The translations under genes and the position numbers were made by a program. Below are positions 26,732 through 35,749 of a DNA stretch of 64,000 bases, piece by piece; the stretch's first letter is position 1, and each line of letters starts with the position of its first letter. Source of the stretch: Holophagales bacterium UBA5704 (lineage in GTDB: Bacteria; Acidobacteriota; Thermoanaerobaculia; Multivoradales; UBA5704); contig DIHE01000191.1 of assembly GCA_002420005.1 (NCBI GenBank), positions 18,162-82,161 of the forward strand. Direction: 5' to 3'. The notes beneath the pieces were generated by a model. That model saw only the letters and a list, made by a program, of their open reading frames with translations. It ran no database searches and was not told where the DNA came from.

Positions 26732-26980
26732 ATGCACCGGAGGATGAGTCAGAGTTGTGCTCTCGCGCTGTTGTTGGTTGTGCTGATGGTTGGAGCGGTT
26801 CCGGCCTCTGCCGAACCGCAGAAGGCGGCGTCTGCGCCGGTCGTCGAATCCACCAGCCTGCTGGGCTGGGCCTGGGACTGGTTGACCTCCTTGATTGCGG
26901 GTGACCCCGTAGAAGGGGCCAACGCCGCCCGAGGCGTTGACGGCGGAGTCTTCATGGATCCGCTCGGCGGAAACGGTTGA
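26732..26980 (+). CDS. Small exported peptide precursor
   Basis: The 82-residue precursor has a strong Sec signal peptide (MHRRMSQS, then a Leu/Val core ALALLLVVLMVG, then VPASA at the expected cleavage site). The mature part of about 55 residues has an amphipathic stretch LLGWAWDWLTSLIAG and a Gly-rich end FMDPLGGNG. ATG at 26732 is chosen because AAGGGAG lies 6 nt upstream; ATG codons at 26678 and 26726 are alternatives. No enzyme motif is present. It lies just before a cytoplasmic TPR protein gene on the same strand, an arrangement reminiscent of peptide/receptor pairs; that role is inference. Confidence 0.68.
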   Translation: MHRRMSQSCALALLLVVLMVGAVPASAEPQKAASAPVVESTSLLGWAWDWLTSLIAGDPVEGANAARGVDGGVFMDPLGGNG

Positions 26981-27003
26981 TGGTTGCCCAGAGTCGGCCA
27001 CGC

Positions 27004-27033
27004 CCCGCCAGACAGCCTTGAGGGCTGGGCGGG
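27004..27033 (+). promoter_or_regulatory. Hairpin between peptide and TPR genes
   Basis: CCCGCC (27004-27009) pairs with GGCGGG (27028-27033), and AGCC with GGCT inside, giving an interrupted stem with no T-run. It could set the ratio of the two gene products by partial termination or RNA processing. Confidence 0.45.
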
Positions 27034-27061
27034 ACCATACTGGACCTGGAGGGGATATCTT

Positions 27062-28333
27062 ATGGAACGTCCACAGAAGAAGAGTATGAGAGCGCTTCAC
27101 CACGCTCTCACGAAACGACTGGGAAACGGTCTGGACCGCCCCGCCCCCACGGCTGGCCGCGGAAGTCAGATGGCTGCACAGGACGCCGTTTCGACGGCGC
27201 TGGACCAGTCCATTGAACGCGCGCTGGCTTGCGCAGCCCGAGTGCAGGTGGAGCGCAACGATGCTCCCTTGCGCCTGGAGGAGCTGTTGAGCTTGCCGGC
27301 CGCCGAGCGCGAGGCGGCAGTCTCCCGCGAGGCGGGCTACCAGAGCTATCAGCTGGCATCGCACCTGCTCAAGCGGAGCGAGAAGGCCGTCTTCCACGAT
27401 CTTGGGCTCGCCCGGGAGCTGGCACGTCTCGCCCATCTGGTTGCGTTGCACACGGAGCCTCAATCGTGCGGCGGCTCGGAGGCTCTGGCCGATCTCCAGG
27501 CCTATGCGCTGGGCGTGGAAGGGAACGCTTTGCGCGTCGCGGGAGAGCTGCGGGAAGCCCTGGTGGCGTTCATGCGCGCCCGGGAAGCCCAGGAACAGGG
27601 CGGAGCCGACCCTGACCTTTCCGCCCGCCTTGACCTGATGGAGGCCTCCCTGCGCCGGGACCTCCGGCAGCTCGACAAGGCTCTTGAGCTGCTCGACCGG
27701 GCAGCCAGGACCTTCATCTCTCTGCGCGACGCCGAGCAAACGGCGCGGGCTATGATCAACCGGGCCAATGTCTTCCTCGTCAAGCGCGATCTGGATCACG
27801 CCATCGGAAGCCTGCGGGCGGCCCTGCCGCTGGTGAAGGATTCCTGGCTCGAGCTCCATCTGCGTCACAACCTGATCTCCGCTCTTGCGGAGTGTGGCAA
27901 GGCGACCGATGCGGCAGAGATCTACGAGGAGACGCGGGGCCTGTATCTGCAGTTCTCTGATCCGCTGACCAACAACCGTCGCTGCTGGGCGGAAGGTTTG
28001 ATCGCCCGCGAGCTCGGCGAGCTGGAAAAGGCCCGCCTTCTCCTGGTGGGCGCCGCGGAGAACCTCGCCGCCAACGGCTATGGGTTCGATGCCGTCCTGG
28101 CCGGCCTCGACCTCGTGGCGGTTCATGCCAAACAGGGAAATGCGGAGGAGGTCTTGCGCGTCGCCTCCCACCTGCTCCAGGTTTTCCAGTTGCACAATGT
28201 CCGGCCGGAGGCTCTCGTGGCGCTTTGCATGGTCCAGGAAGCTGCCGAGCGGCGCGAGCTCAACCGGGGCATCCTCGCCCAGGCGGCCGAGATCTTGCGC
28301 GCCAATCAAGCTCGCACCTCAAGGACCGACTGA
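27062..28333 (+). CDS. Tetratricopeptide-repeat protein of a large paralogous type
   Basis: This 423-residue all-helical cytoplasmic protein has TPR-like repeats from about residue 130 to 400 (for example LGVEGNALRVAGELREALVA, QLDKALELLDRAARTF, ARAMINRANVFLVKRDLDHA and LGELEKARLLLVGAAENLA). The N-terminal 110 residues are helical without a clear HTH (YQSYQLASHLLKRSEKAVFH). AGGGGATATCTT gives a ribosome site before the ATG. It carries no signal peptide, while its neighbour is an exported peptide. A Rap-like regulator bound by a peptide is a possible analogy. No output domain is visible. A perfect terminator follows. Confidence 0.75.
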   Translation: MERPQKKSMRALHHALTKRLGNGLDRPAPTAGRGSQMAAQDAVSTALDQSIERALACAARVQVERNDAPLRLEELLSLPAAEREAAVSREAGYQSYQLASHLLKRSEKAVFHDLGLARELARLAHLVALHTEPQSCGGSEALADLQAYALGVEGNALRVAGELREALVAFMRAREAQEQGGADPDLSARLDLMEASLRRDLRQLDKALELLDRAARTFISLRDAEQTARAMINRANVFLVKRDLDHAIGSLRAALPLVKDSWLELHLRHNLISALAECGKATDAAEIYEETRGLYLQFSDPLTNNRRCWAEGLIARELGELEKARLLLVGAAENLAANGYGFDAVLAGLDLVAVHAKQGNAEEVLRVASHLLQVFQLHNVRPEALVALCMVQEAAERRELNRGILAQAAEILRANQARTSRTD

Positions 28334-28355
28334 CGCCGGCACCGAATCCCTCGGA

Positions 28356-28384
28356 AGAGCGCCGGTCCAGCCGGCGCTCTTTTT
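28356..28384 (+). terminator. Intrinsic terminator after the TPR gene
   Basis: AGAGCGCCGG, loop TCCAG, CCGGCGCTCT, then TTTT: a perfect 10-bp stem. It closes the peptide-TPR unit. Confidence 0.92.
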
Positions 28385-28426
28385 CATTGCACCGCCGGCT
28401 GGTCGGGAAGCTCCATCTCGACCCCG

Positions 28427-30130
28427 TCAGGCGTGCAGCAGCTCCAGGACCTTGGCCACGGCATCGCCGACCGCCACCAGGTGCTTGGCGCGATCGCGGC
28501 GCAGCGAGACCTCGACCTGGCCGTCCTTAAGGGACTTCGCTCCGACCACCAGGCGCACCGGCAGGCCGATCAGGTCCGCATCCTTGAACTTGACCCCCGG
28601 GCGCTCGTCGCGGTCGTCGTAGAAGACCTCGACCCCCTTCTCCCGCAGCTGGTCGTACAACCCCTCGGTGACCCGCCGGACCTCGGCGTCGTCGGGGTTG
28701 AGACCCGCCAGGAGCACCTCGAACGGCGCCAGAGGACGCGGCCAGATGATGCCGTCGGCGTCATGGTTCTGCTCGATCGCCGCCGCCACCGTGCGGCCGA
28801 TGCCCAGGCCGTAGCAGCCCATGATCATCGGCAGCTCGGCGCCCGCCTCGTCGGTGAAGGTACAGCCCAGGGCCTTCGAGTACTTGTCGCCCAGCTTGAA
28901 GATGTGGCCGACCTCGATGCCGCGGAACACCTCCAGCGTGCCGTCGCAGCGCGGGCAGGCATCCCCGCCGTGGACCAGCAGGAAGTCGGCGAACTCGGAG
29001 AGCTGCACGTCGCGGCCCGGGTTGACCCCGGTGTAGTGGGCGTCTTCCTTGTTGGCGCCGCAGGCCCAGTTGGTGAGGTGCCGGATGCTCTCCTCCGCCA
29101 CCATGCGGAGGCCGGACAAGCCGATCGGGCCGGCGAAGCCGACCGGGGCTCCGGTCGCCTCGCGCACCTTCTCCTCGGACGCCAGCTCCAGGCGCTCCAC
29201 GTCGAGGTGGTTCATCAGCTTGACCTCGTTGACCTCGCGGTCGCCGCGGATCAAGGCCGCGACGAGCCCCTTTTCGGTCTCGTAGATCAGCGTCTTGACG
29301 ATCCGCCGCGGGGCGATCTTGAGGAAGCGGGCCACCTCCTCGACCGCCTTCTTGCCGGGGGTCGCGACCTCCTGGAGCTCCTGGGGCGGATGCGCCTCGC
29401 CGGCCGGCTCGCGCCGGGTCTCGGCCTTCTCCACGTTGGCCGCATAGCCACAGCTCGGGCAGCGGACGACGGCGCTCTCGCCGGAGCCGGCCATCACCAT
29501 GAACTCATGGGAGGCCGAGCCGCCGATCGTGCCGGTGTCCGCCTCGACGGCGCTGTAGTCGAGCCGGCAGGCGTCGAAGATCGCGCAGTAGGCGCGGCGC
29601 ATCGCCTCATAGGCCTTGTCGAGACCCGCGGCATCGACGTCGAAGGAGTAGGCGTCCTTCATGATGAACTCACGCCCGCGCATCAGGCCGAAGCGGGGCC
29701 GGATCTCGTCGCGGAACTTGGTCTGGATCTGGTACAGGTTGAACGGGAGCTGGCGGTAGCTCTTGACATCGCGCCGCACCAGGTCGGTGATCACCTCTTC
29801 GTGGGTGGGACCGAAGGCGAACTCGCGGTCGTGGCGGTCCTTGATGCGCAGCAGCTCCTTGCCGTAGCGCTGCCAGCGGCCGGACTCCTGCCACAGCTCG
29901 GCCGGCTGGATGGCCGGCATCTGCAGCTCCAGAGCGCCCGCGGCGTCCAGCTCGCGGCGCACGATCGCCGAGAGCTTGGCGAGGCTGCGCCAGCCGAAAG
30001 GAAGGTAGGTATAGATGCCGGCCGCGAGTTTCTTGATCATGCCGGCCCGGATCATGAGCTGGTGGCTGACCACTTCAGCGTCGTTGGGCACCTCGCGGGT
30101 GGTGAAAAGATAGTACTGGCTCCAGCGCAT
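28427..30130 (-). CDS. proS: Prolyl-tRNA synthetase (bacterial type)
   Basis: The 567-residue class II synthetase has the expected start MRWSQYYLFTTREVPNDAEV, motif 1 region AGIYTYLPFGWRSLAKL, motif 2 FRDEIRPRFGLMRGREFIMK, an editing (INS) insertion between motifs 2 and 3, motif 3 GCYGLGIGRTVAAAIEQNHD and the anticodon-binding domain at the C-terminus. The length is normal for bacterial-type ProRS with editing. It charges tRNA-Pro. The ATG is followed upstream by a 42-nt gap to the zinc-ribbon TPR gene on the same strand. Confidence 0.97.
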   Translation of the reverse strand: MRWSQYYLFTTREVPNDAEVVSHQLMIRAGMIKKLAAGIYTYLPFGWRSLAKLSAIVRRELDAAGALELQMPAIQPAELWQESGRWQRYGKELLRIKDRHDREFAFGPTHEEVITDLVRRDVKSYRQLPFNLYQIQTKFRDEIRPRFGLMRGREFIMKDAYSFDVDAAGLDKAYEAMRRAYCAIFDACRLDYSAVEADTGTIGGSASHEFMVMAGSGESAVVRCPSCGYAANVEKAETRREPAGEAHPPQELQEVATPGKKAVEEVARFLKIAPRRIVKTLIYETEKGLVAALIRGDREVNEVKLMNHLDVERLELASEEKVREATGAPVGFAGPIGLSGLRMVAEESIRHLTNWACGANKEDAHYTGVNPGRDVQLSEFADFLLVHGGDACPRCDGTLEVFRGIEVGHIFKLGDKYSKALGCTFTDEAGAELPMIMGCYGLGIGRTVAAAIEQNHDADGIIWPRPLAPFEVLLAGLNPDDAEVRRVTEGLYDQLREKGVEVFYDDRDERPGVKFKDADLIGLPVRLVVGAKSLKDGQVEVSLRRDRAKHLVAVGDAVAKVLELLHA

Positions 30131-30172
30131 GGGCGTCTCCGAAGAAGAACCGGGAGGTGAAAGGGTAAGGGT

Positions 30173-32017
30173 CTATTTTCTCTGGCCGCGCCGCACCCGT
30201 TCGAGCAGGCGCGTCGAGTCTTTCATGCATTCCATCATCTTTTCTTGCAGCGCCTCACCGCGGCTGCCGAGGGCGCGCGCCCGGGCGAGGACGTTGCGCG
30301 CCCGGTCCTCTTCGCCCGATGCCAGGAGCGCCATCCCGAGATGGGTCATCGTGGTCGGCGAGGGTCCCAGATCGTTCGACCGGGACAGGAAGTCGACCGC
30401 CTTGTCGAACTCCTTGCGCTTGTAGTGTACCCAACCCAGGGCCGCGAGCGGAAATTGCTTGATCTCGTCGGGAGAGAGCTCGACGGAGCGGCGGGCGAAA
30501 TCGAGCGCTTCGTCCAGGTCCTCCTCCATCTCCGCCAGGTTGTACGCCATCTCGTAGTAGGCGATGGATTGGGTGAAGCTGGAGCGGCCCTCGTCGAGGA
30601 GAAGGCGGCCGATGCGGTTGCCTTCGCGGAACTTGCCCTGGCTGCGCAGCGCTTCGAGAAGCGCGGCGTAGGCGGTCGCCTCCAGCATCTCACCGGGCTT
30701 GAGGTCGAGCACCTTGCGGGTCACCGCCTCGATCTCCTGGCTACGGTTGAGGTGCAGACACAGGAGGGCGTAGGACATCAGAAGGGTCGGATTCTCCGGA
30801 TCGATGGCGAGGGCGCGGCGGTAGCAGGTCAACGCCTGCTTGAAGTTGTCGCGCTCCAGCAGCTCCTCGCCTTTCTTGAACCAGGCTTCGGCCTCACCGT
30901 GCACGCCGGGAAGCGGCGTCCCGGAGACGCCCGAGAGGTAGCGCACCAGGTCCTGGTATTGCAGCTTCTTCGGGTTCAGGCGCTGCGCCTGGCGGAAGGC
31001 GTCGAGCGCCTTGCGCGTCCAGTGGCGGTCGAGATAGGCGAGCCCCAGGAGATGGTAGGCCTCCTCGAAGGCCGGGTCGTGCCGCACGGCCTCCTGCAGG
31101 GTCTCCATCGCCGGGGCGAGCTTCCCCATCTCGTAGTAGCAGCTCCCGAGGAGGAACAACGCCTGGGGCACCGCGTCGATCGACACCGCCCGCTCCAGGA
31201 AGAGGACCGCGAGGGCGAGGTTTCCCTGGCCGGCGTAGACCGCGCCGAGGCTGAAGTGCGGCAGGAAGCTCTCGGGGTAGATCGAGACCGCCCGCTTCAG
31301 GAAGTCCTCGGCGCGCGTGTGGTCGCCCCGCTCGTAGTGGATGACGCCGCTGTAGACGAGCCCTTCGTAATGGTCGGGCTTCACCTCCAGGACGCGCGCG
31401 AAGCAGGCCAGGGCCTGCTCGGTGTCGGCCTCGTTGAAATGGGTCTCGCCCAGGAAGTAGGCCAGCTCGTAATTGTCACGGTCGAGCTTGAAGGCCGCTT
31501 CGAGAGAGCCCACCGCGCGCTCGACGTCGAAAGCGAAGAGGGCGTACTCGGCGTCTTCCAGGTGCTGCAGGAAGACCTTGCGCTTGTCGCCGTGGTGCAG
31601 GGCGGCGATCCGTTCCTTGATCGCCAGGAAGCGCTCGCGCTTCTCGAGGGCCAGGAGCTGGTAGTCCATCTTGGACTCCCACAGCTCGTTCCACTCCTCC
31701 CCGGCGATGTAGTGCTTCTGTTCCAGCAGCTCGCGCAGGGCGGAGAGGCCGGTCTGGTTGACGAGGATGTTCTTCTCCTGCTTGTGCAGGGCTCCCAGGA
31801 GCTGGCGCACGGTCTCGGCCGTGCGCTTGACCGCCTCCTCCAGGATGGAGATCCGCTCGAGGAGGTGCTCGTCGAACGAGAAGCTCTCCTCGATGGTCTC
31901 TTCGTACCCGTCGTCGTCCTCGCGCAAGGAACCGGACAGGACCAGGAGCTTCTGGTGACACCGCACGCAGTACTCCTGGTCGTCCCGGTTCAATGCGCCA
32001 CAGACCTGGCAGTACAT
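30173..32017 (-). CDS. Zinc-ribbon plus TPR protein
   Basis: The 614-residue protein has an N-terminal zinc ribbon (MYCQVCGALNRDDQEYC and VRCHQKL, four Cys), a helical/coiled-coil region (LLERISILEEAVKRTAETV) and about ten TPR units to the C-terminus (for example ALACFARVLEVKPDHYEGL and AEDFLKRAVSIYPESFLPHF). It probably acts as a scaffold; no catalytic motif is seen. ATG at 32017 is preferred because it places the zinc ribbon at the N-terminus; a GTG at 32035 is possible. It lies downstream of the dehydrogenase gene and upstream of proS. Confidence 0.82.
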   Translation of the reverse strand: MYCQVCGALNRDDQEYCVRCHQKLLVLSGSLREDDDGYEETIEESFSFDEHLLERISILEEAVKRTAETVRQLLGALHKQEKNILVNQTGLSALRELLEQKHYIAGEEWNELWESKMDYQLLALEKRERFLAIKERIAALHHGDKRKVFLQHLEDAEYALFAFDVERAVGSLEAAFKLDRDNYELAYFLGETHFNEADTEQALACFARVLEVKPDHYEGLVYSGVIHYERGDHTRAEDFLKRAVSIYPESFLPHFSLGAVYAGQGNLALAVLFLERAVSIDAVPQALFLLGSCYYEMGKLAPAMETLQEAVRHDPAFEEAYHLLGLAYLDRHWTRKALDAFRQAQRLNPKKLQYQDLVRYLSGVSGTPLPGVHGEAEAWFKKGEELLERDNFKQALTCYRRALAIDPENPTLLMSYALLCLHLNRSQEIEAVTRKVLDLKPGEMLEATAYAALLEALRSQGKFREGNRIGRLLLDEGRSSFTQSIAYYEMAYNLAEMEEDLDEALDFARRSVELSPDEIKQFPLAALGWVHYKRKEFDKAVDFLSRSNDLGPSPTTMTHLGMALLASGEEDRARNVLARARALGSRGEALQEKMMECMKDSTRLLERVRRGQRK

Positions 32018-32042
32018 CCGCACCTCGAACGCCACGGCCGCG

Positions 32043-32903
32043 TCAGCCGCGGTCGTAGGAATAAAAGCCTCGCCCGGACTTGCGGCCGAGATGGCCGGCG
32101 TCGACCATTTTGACCAACAGGGGGCAGGGGCGGTACTTCGGATCGCCGAATCCGTCCTGGAGCACGCGCAGGATGTCCAGGCAGACGTCGAGGCCGATCA
32201 GGTCGGCCAGCGCGAGCGGTCCCATCGGATGGTTCATCCCGAGCTTCATCACCTCGTCGATCGCCTCGGGCTTCCCCACCCCTTCATAGAGGCAGAAGAT
32301 GGCCTCGTTGATCATCGGCAGGAGCACCCGGTTGGAGACGAAGCCGGGGGCGTCGTGCACCTCGACCGGGGTCTTGCCCATGCGGCGCGCCGCGGCTTCC
32401 ACGGCGTCATAGCACTCCTGGCTGGTGGCCAGGCCGCGGATCACCTCGATGAGCTGCATGAGCGGCACGGGGTTCATGAAGTGCATGCCGATCACCTGCG
32501 CCGGCCGCCGGGTCGCCGCCGCCAGCTTGGTGATCGAGATGGAGCTGGTGTTGGTCGCCAGGATCGTGTGCGGCGCACAGGTCCGGTCGAGCTCCGCCAG
32601 CACGCTCTGCTTGACCTCCAGGCGCTCGACCACGGCTTCGACCACCAGGTCGACGGAGGCGAGCGCGGTGAGCTCCGACGCCGGCCGGATGCGCGCGAAG
32701 GCCGCCTCGCGCTCCTCGCGGGTCATCTTGCCCTTGCTCTCCAGCTTCTCCAGGCTCTTGCCGACGTGGGCGAGCCCGCGCTCCAGTGCCTGCGGCGCGA
32801 CGTCGACCAGGACGACGTCATAGCCGTGCGCCGCGGAGACCTGGGCGATTCCATGCCCCATGGTGCCGGCCCCTACGACGCCGACGGTACGGATCTCTTG
32901 CAT
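32043..32903 (-). CDS. 3-hydroxybutyryl-CoA dehydrogenase
   Basis: The 286-residue protein shows VGVVGAGTMGHGIAQVSAAH, ATNTSSISITKLAA, VIGMHFMNPVPLMQLIEVI, NRVLLPMINEAIFCLYEGVG and GMNHPMGPLALADLIGLDV, the full Hbd/PaaH signature. ATG at 32903 is preceded by AGGGAGAG. It catalyses NAD(P)-linked interconversion of 3-hydroxybutyryl-CoA and acetoacetyl-CoA. It is closer to clostridial-type Hbd than the homologue at 17262. It starts a minus-strand group with the zinc-ribbon TPR and proS genes. Confidence 0.93.
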   Translation of the reverse strand: MQEIRTVGVVGAGTMGHGIAQVSAAHGYDVVLVDVAPQALERGLAHVGKSLEKLESKGKMTREEREAAFARIRPASELTALASVDLVVEAVVERLEVKQSVLAELDRTCAPHTILATNTSSISITKLAAATRRPAQVIGMHFMNPVPLMQLIEVIRGLATSQECYDAVEAAARRMGKTPVEVHDAPGFVSNRVLLPMINEAIFCLYEGVGKPEAIDEVMKLGMNHPMGPLALADLIGLDVCLDILRVLQDGFGDPKYRPCPLLVKMVDAGHLGRKSGRGFYSYDRG

Positions 32904-32996
32904 CCCGTTCTCTCCCTGACCGTTGACAGGACGGTCGGCCTGAGCGTATGGGACATTCCGGATGACGGTCAAGGCGCCGCCGGCCCGACCGGACTC

Positions 32997-33881
32997 TCAG
33001 GCCATCTCGAACCAGGGCTCGCGGCGCCCGAACTTCGACGAGAGGGACGCTCCGACGCCGATCAGCGTCGCGGCGGTCCAGGCCCACACCCCGATCCAGG
33101 GAAGAAACTTGAGGATTCCGAGCACCAGAAGCCCGACGGTCGCGGCGTTGAGCGGCCGGGGCCTGCGGCGCAACACGCGCCGGCACAGCCATTCGCCGAG
33201 CGCGTAGAAAACGGCGGTCATCCCCCAAAGCTTGAGGAGGACGGCGAGCAGGACGACGAGGACCAGGAGCGGCACCCCCACCAGGCCGCCGGTGAAGGCG
33301 CTGAAGAGAAGGCCGGTCAGCACCAGGGCCAGCAGGCCGGTCAGGCCGACGAAGAAGCTGCGGAACGGCTCGCGGCGCACCTCGTCCGCGGTCTCCAGGA
33401 CCTGCCGGCCGCTCGCCGCAAAGAGCAGCAACAAAAGAGCCGCCCAGGCGGCGAGGAGGGCGAGCTTGGTCCCCAGCACCAGCGGCGAGGCGGCACCGAG
33501 CCCCAGGCTCGGCCCTTCGATCAGCGTCACCATCGCCGCCGACGCCGTGGGATAGGACACCATGCGCCCTTCGGCGCGCGCCCCGGGGGCCGCGTGGATC
33601 ACGCCGCCCAGGACATGGACGTCGCCACCGATCTGCGCCGTCGGACGCAGCCGGACGTCGCCGCCCAGGACCACCACGTCGCCCTCGACGCGGCCCGAGA
33701 CCTCCACCGAGCCTTCGACCGCCGCCACGTCACCCCGCGCCTCGCCTTCGACGATGAGGTCGCGGCCGACGGCGACGAGCTGATGGCGGGCGAGGCTTCC
33801 GGCTTCCAGGCGCAACGCCGGCGGCGGCTCCGTTGAAGCCGGAGCCGCCAGGAGCAGAAAGGCGGTGAAGACGATGGGCAC
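32997..33881 (-). CDS. Bactofilin-like polymer-forming domain fused to membrane helices
   Basis: The 294-residue protein has a signal peptide or first helix (MPIVFTAFLLLAAPAS). A right-handed beta-repeat region of about 80 residues (DLIVEGEARGDVAAVEGSV, RVEGDVVVLGGDV, IGGDVHVLGGVI) resembles bactofilin polymer-forming domains, and four to five membrane helices follow (LALLAAWAALLLLLFAAS, LTGLLALVLTGLLFSAF). It may anchor an envelope-associated beta-structure. It lies downstream of the anti-sigma factor gene on the same strand and may be regulated with it. Confidence 0.75.
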   Translation of the reverse strand: MPIVFTAFLLLAAPASTEPPPALRLEAGSLARHQLVAVGRDLIVEGEARGDVAAVEGSVEVSGRVEGDVVVLGGDVRLRPTAQIGGDVHVLGGVIHAAPGARAEGRMVSYPTASAAMVTLIEGPSLGLGAASPLVLGTKLALLAAWAALLLLLFAASGRQVLETADEVRREPFRSFFVGLTGLLALVLTGLLFSAFTGGLVGVPLLVLVVLLAVLLKLWGMTAVFYALGEWLCRRVLRRRPRPLNAATVGLLVLGILKFLPWIGVWAWTAATLIGVGASLSSKFGRREPWFEMA

Positions 33882-33926
33882 CGGTGCACTCTAGCGCGGC
33901 CGGCGGCGCAGGAGAAGAGCCGCGCC

Positions 33927-34490
33927 TTACTTGCGGCCGGGCACCACGCCCGCGCGCCGCTTGCGCAGCAGAGAGAACAGCAGCAGATGGAGGGAGACCA
34001 CCAGGATCGCCACGGCACCCAGGCTCATCGGCGAAGAGATCACCTCGGCGACGACGAGGCCGAGCCCCTTCCAGGTGGCGGCGAGCAGGCCGGCACCGGC
34101 CTGCACCGTCGAGCCCAGCATGTCGGCCAGGGCGAGGAGCGCCGACGCACCACCGCCCAGCGACTCCAGGCGCGAGGATCCGAAGAGCGCGGCGGCGATG
34201 GCGGCCAGCAGGAAGACGGCGGCCGCCGGGAAGCCCCAGGTTTTCGGATGCCGGTTTTCCCAGCCCGCGGTCGGCAGGGAGGAAAGAATCTCGCTCTTGA
34301 AGTCTGCACGCACCGCGATCCGGTTTGACTGCAACAGACCCTCGAGGGCCAGCAGGTCCTCGCGCTCGGTGCGGCACTCCTCACAAGAGCCGAGGTGCTC
34401 GTCGAGCTCCGCGGCCTCGGCGGACGGCAGGCGGCCATCCACCTCCAAGTTCAACCATTCACGGTAGGTCTCGTGATCCGGCGTCGTCAT
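33927..34490 (-). CDS. Anti-sigma factor with zinc-finger (ZAS-like) domain
   Basis: The 187-residue protein starts MTTPDHETYREWLNLEVDG, then has the zinc-binding HLGSCEECRTE (HxxxCxxC), a first membrane helix (FPAAAVFLLAAIAAALFG) and a second near the C-terminus (LGAVAILVVSLHLLLFSLL). It is encoded 38 nt after the ECF sigma factor gene and should hold that sigma factor at the membrane until a signal causes release. The start at 34490 is chosen for its position right before the ZAS motif. The signal is unknown. Confidence 0.85.
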   Translation of the reverse strand: MTTPDHETYREWLNLEVDGRLPSAEAAELDEHLGSCEECRTEREDLLALEGLLQSNRIAVRADFKSEILSSLPTAGWENRHPKTWGFPAAAVFLLAAIAAALFGSSRLESLGGGASALLALADMLGSTVQAGAGLLAATWKGLGLVVAEVISSPMSLGAVAILVVSLHLLLFSLLRKRRAGVVPGRK

Positions 34491-34528
34491 GACAGCGCCC
34501 CCCGGCGTCAATCCGCGTCCATCTGCAC

Positions 34529-35110
34529 TCAATCCGAAAGAAAGTCCTGCAGCTTCTCCTTCAGCATCTGCCGCCCGCGGAACAGCTTGTTCTTCACCGT
34601 CCCGAGAGGCATCTGCTTCATCTGAGCGATCTCCTCATACGGGAGATCGCCTTGGTGACGCAGGAGGATCAGCTCCCGATACTCCCAGGGCAGGGCGTCG
34701 ATCGCCCGCTGGATCGCGTCGCCCCGTTCCCGGTTGCGCAGCTCGCCGTACGGCCCACGCTCCAGGGAAGGAAGGTCCCAATCCCTCCCCTCGCCTTCAT
34801 CGCCCTCCTGCCGCAGCGACACCAGCTTCAGGCGCCGCCGCCGGATCTGATCGATCGCCGCGTTCTGCGCCACCCGGAAAAGCCAGGTCGAGAACTTGTA
34901 CTGCGGATCGAACCGGTCCAGCACCTGGTAGATCTTCACCAGCACCTCCTGGGCCAGATCGTGCGCGTCGTCCACGTTGCGCAGCAATCGGAACAGGTAG
35001 TTGACCAAGCGCCCCTGATACCGGTCGACCAGGTCGCCGAAGCGATCCCGGTCGCCGCTCAGCACCGCGGCAACCAGCTCTTCGTCGGTCGGTTGCCCTC
35101 CCTGCGTCAT
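34529..35110 (-). CDS. ECF sigma factor (RpoE-like)
   Basis: The 193-residue protein has region 2 (DRYQGRLVNYLFRLLRNVDD, DLAQEVLVKIY, STWLFRVAQNAAIDQIRRR) and region 4 (LPWEYRELILLRHQGDL, EEIAQMKQMPLGTVKNKLFR). The length is normal. The frame extends upstream, but MTQGGQPTDEELVAAVL is the family start. A candidate ECF promoter (GCAACC, 15 nt, CGTA) lies directly upstream, suggesting autoregulation. It is paired with the anti-sigma factor gene downstream. Confidence 0.93.
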   Translation of the reverse strand: MTQGGQPTDEELVAAVLSGDRDRFGDLVDRYQGRLVNYLFRLLRNVDDAHDLAQEVLVKIYQVLDRFDPQYKFSTWLFRVAQNAAIDQIRRRRLKLVSLRQEGDEGEGRDWDLPSLERGPYGELRNRERGDAIQRAIDALPWEYRELILLRHQGDLPYEEIAQMKQMPLGTVKNKLFRGRQMLKEKLQDFLSD

Positions 35111-35117
35111 GGCTGCA

Positions 35118-35142
35118 TACGCACGCGGGATGGCAAGGTTGC
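35118..35142 (-). promoter_or_regulatory. Candidate ECF-type promoter of the sigma factor gene
   Basis: On the minus strand GCAACC (35142-35137), 15 nt, CGTA (35121-35118). The motif resembles ECF promoters, but the start codon follows within 8 nt, so the mRNA would be leaderless or the assignment wrong. Confidence 0.3.
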
Positions 35143-35183
35143 ACCGGCGTACGCCGGCGCGCCGGAGGCGGTCATCGCAGGGC

Positions 35184-35738
35184 TCACCTGGACTGTGGTG
35201 CTTCGGCCGGCCGGCTGGCGGACAGGACGCCGTGCGCCATGCCGGTGAGGAGGGCCAGCAGGTCTTTCTCGATCCCGTGGGGGGCCACTTCGACGATGCG
35301 CCCGACCTCATGCCCTTCGCGCACGACGATGACGGTGGGGACGAATTCGATGGCGAAGTGCGCGATGGGCTCGGCCGGCGCCTTCTTCTCTTCGTCGATC
35401 GCGACATAGCGCAGGGCGAAGGGGACCTCGCCGCCCGCTTCGTCGAGGGACCGCCAGAGGCGCGGCACTTCGCGGGCGCTGTCGCTGCACCAGGTCCCGA
35501 GGACCACCGTCACCTCCGCTCCGGGCGGCACGGCGGCCAGGGCCTGTGCCGCCGCCGCATCCGGCGCGGCGGCGACCTCGGCCTGCACCCAGTCCGGATG
35601 CGCGGCTTCGATCTCTTCGCGGGTCACCGATCCGACGAGCTCCTCCGCCGGCACGGCGGCCGGCGTGGCCAGGGAGACACAGAGCAGTGCCGCAGCGAGG
35701 GGAGCACAAGGGCGGGAGGTGGGGCTCGGGCTCTTCAT
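35184..35738 (-). CDS. Exported thioredoxin-fold protein with CxxS motif
   Basis: The 184-residue protein has a signal peptide (APLAAALLCVSLATPAAV) and a thioredoxin fold: VTVVLGTWCSDSAREVPRLW, VAIDEEKKAPAEPI and the cis-Pro segment FVPTVIVVREGHEVGRIVE. The active site reads CSDS (CxxS), so it cannot form the usual internal disulfide. That suggests a monothiol isomerase or reductase-like role rather than a classical oxidoreductase. It lies 11 nt after the cyclophilin-HEAT gene, so the two periplasmic folding-type proteins may be co-expressed. Confidence 0.83.
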   Translation of the reverse strand: MKSPSPTSRPCAPLAAALLCVSLATPAAVPAEELVGSVTREEIEAAHPDWVQAEVAAAPDAAAAQALAAVPPGAEVTVVLGTWCSDSAREVPRLWRSLDEAGGEVPFALRYVAIDEEKKAPAEPIAHFAIEFVPTVIVVREGHEVGRIVEVAPHGIEKDLLALLTGMAHGVLSASRPAEAPQSR

Positions 35739-35749
35739 GACGACACAGT

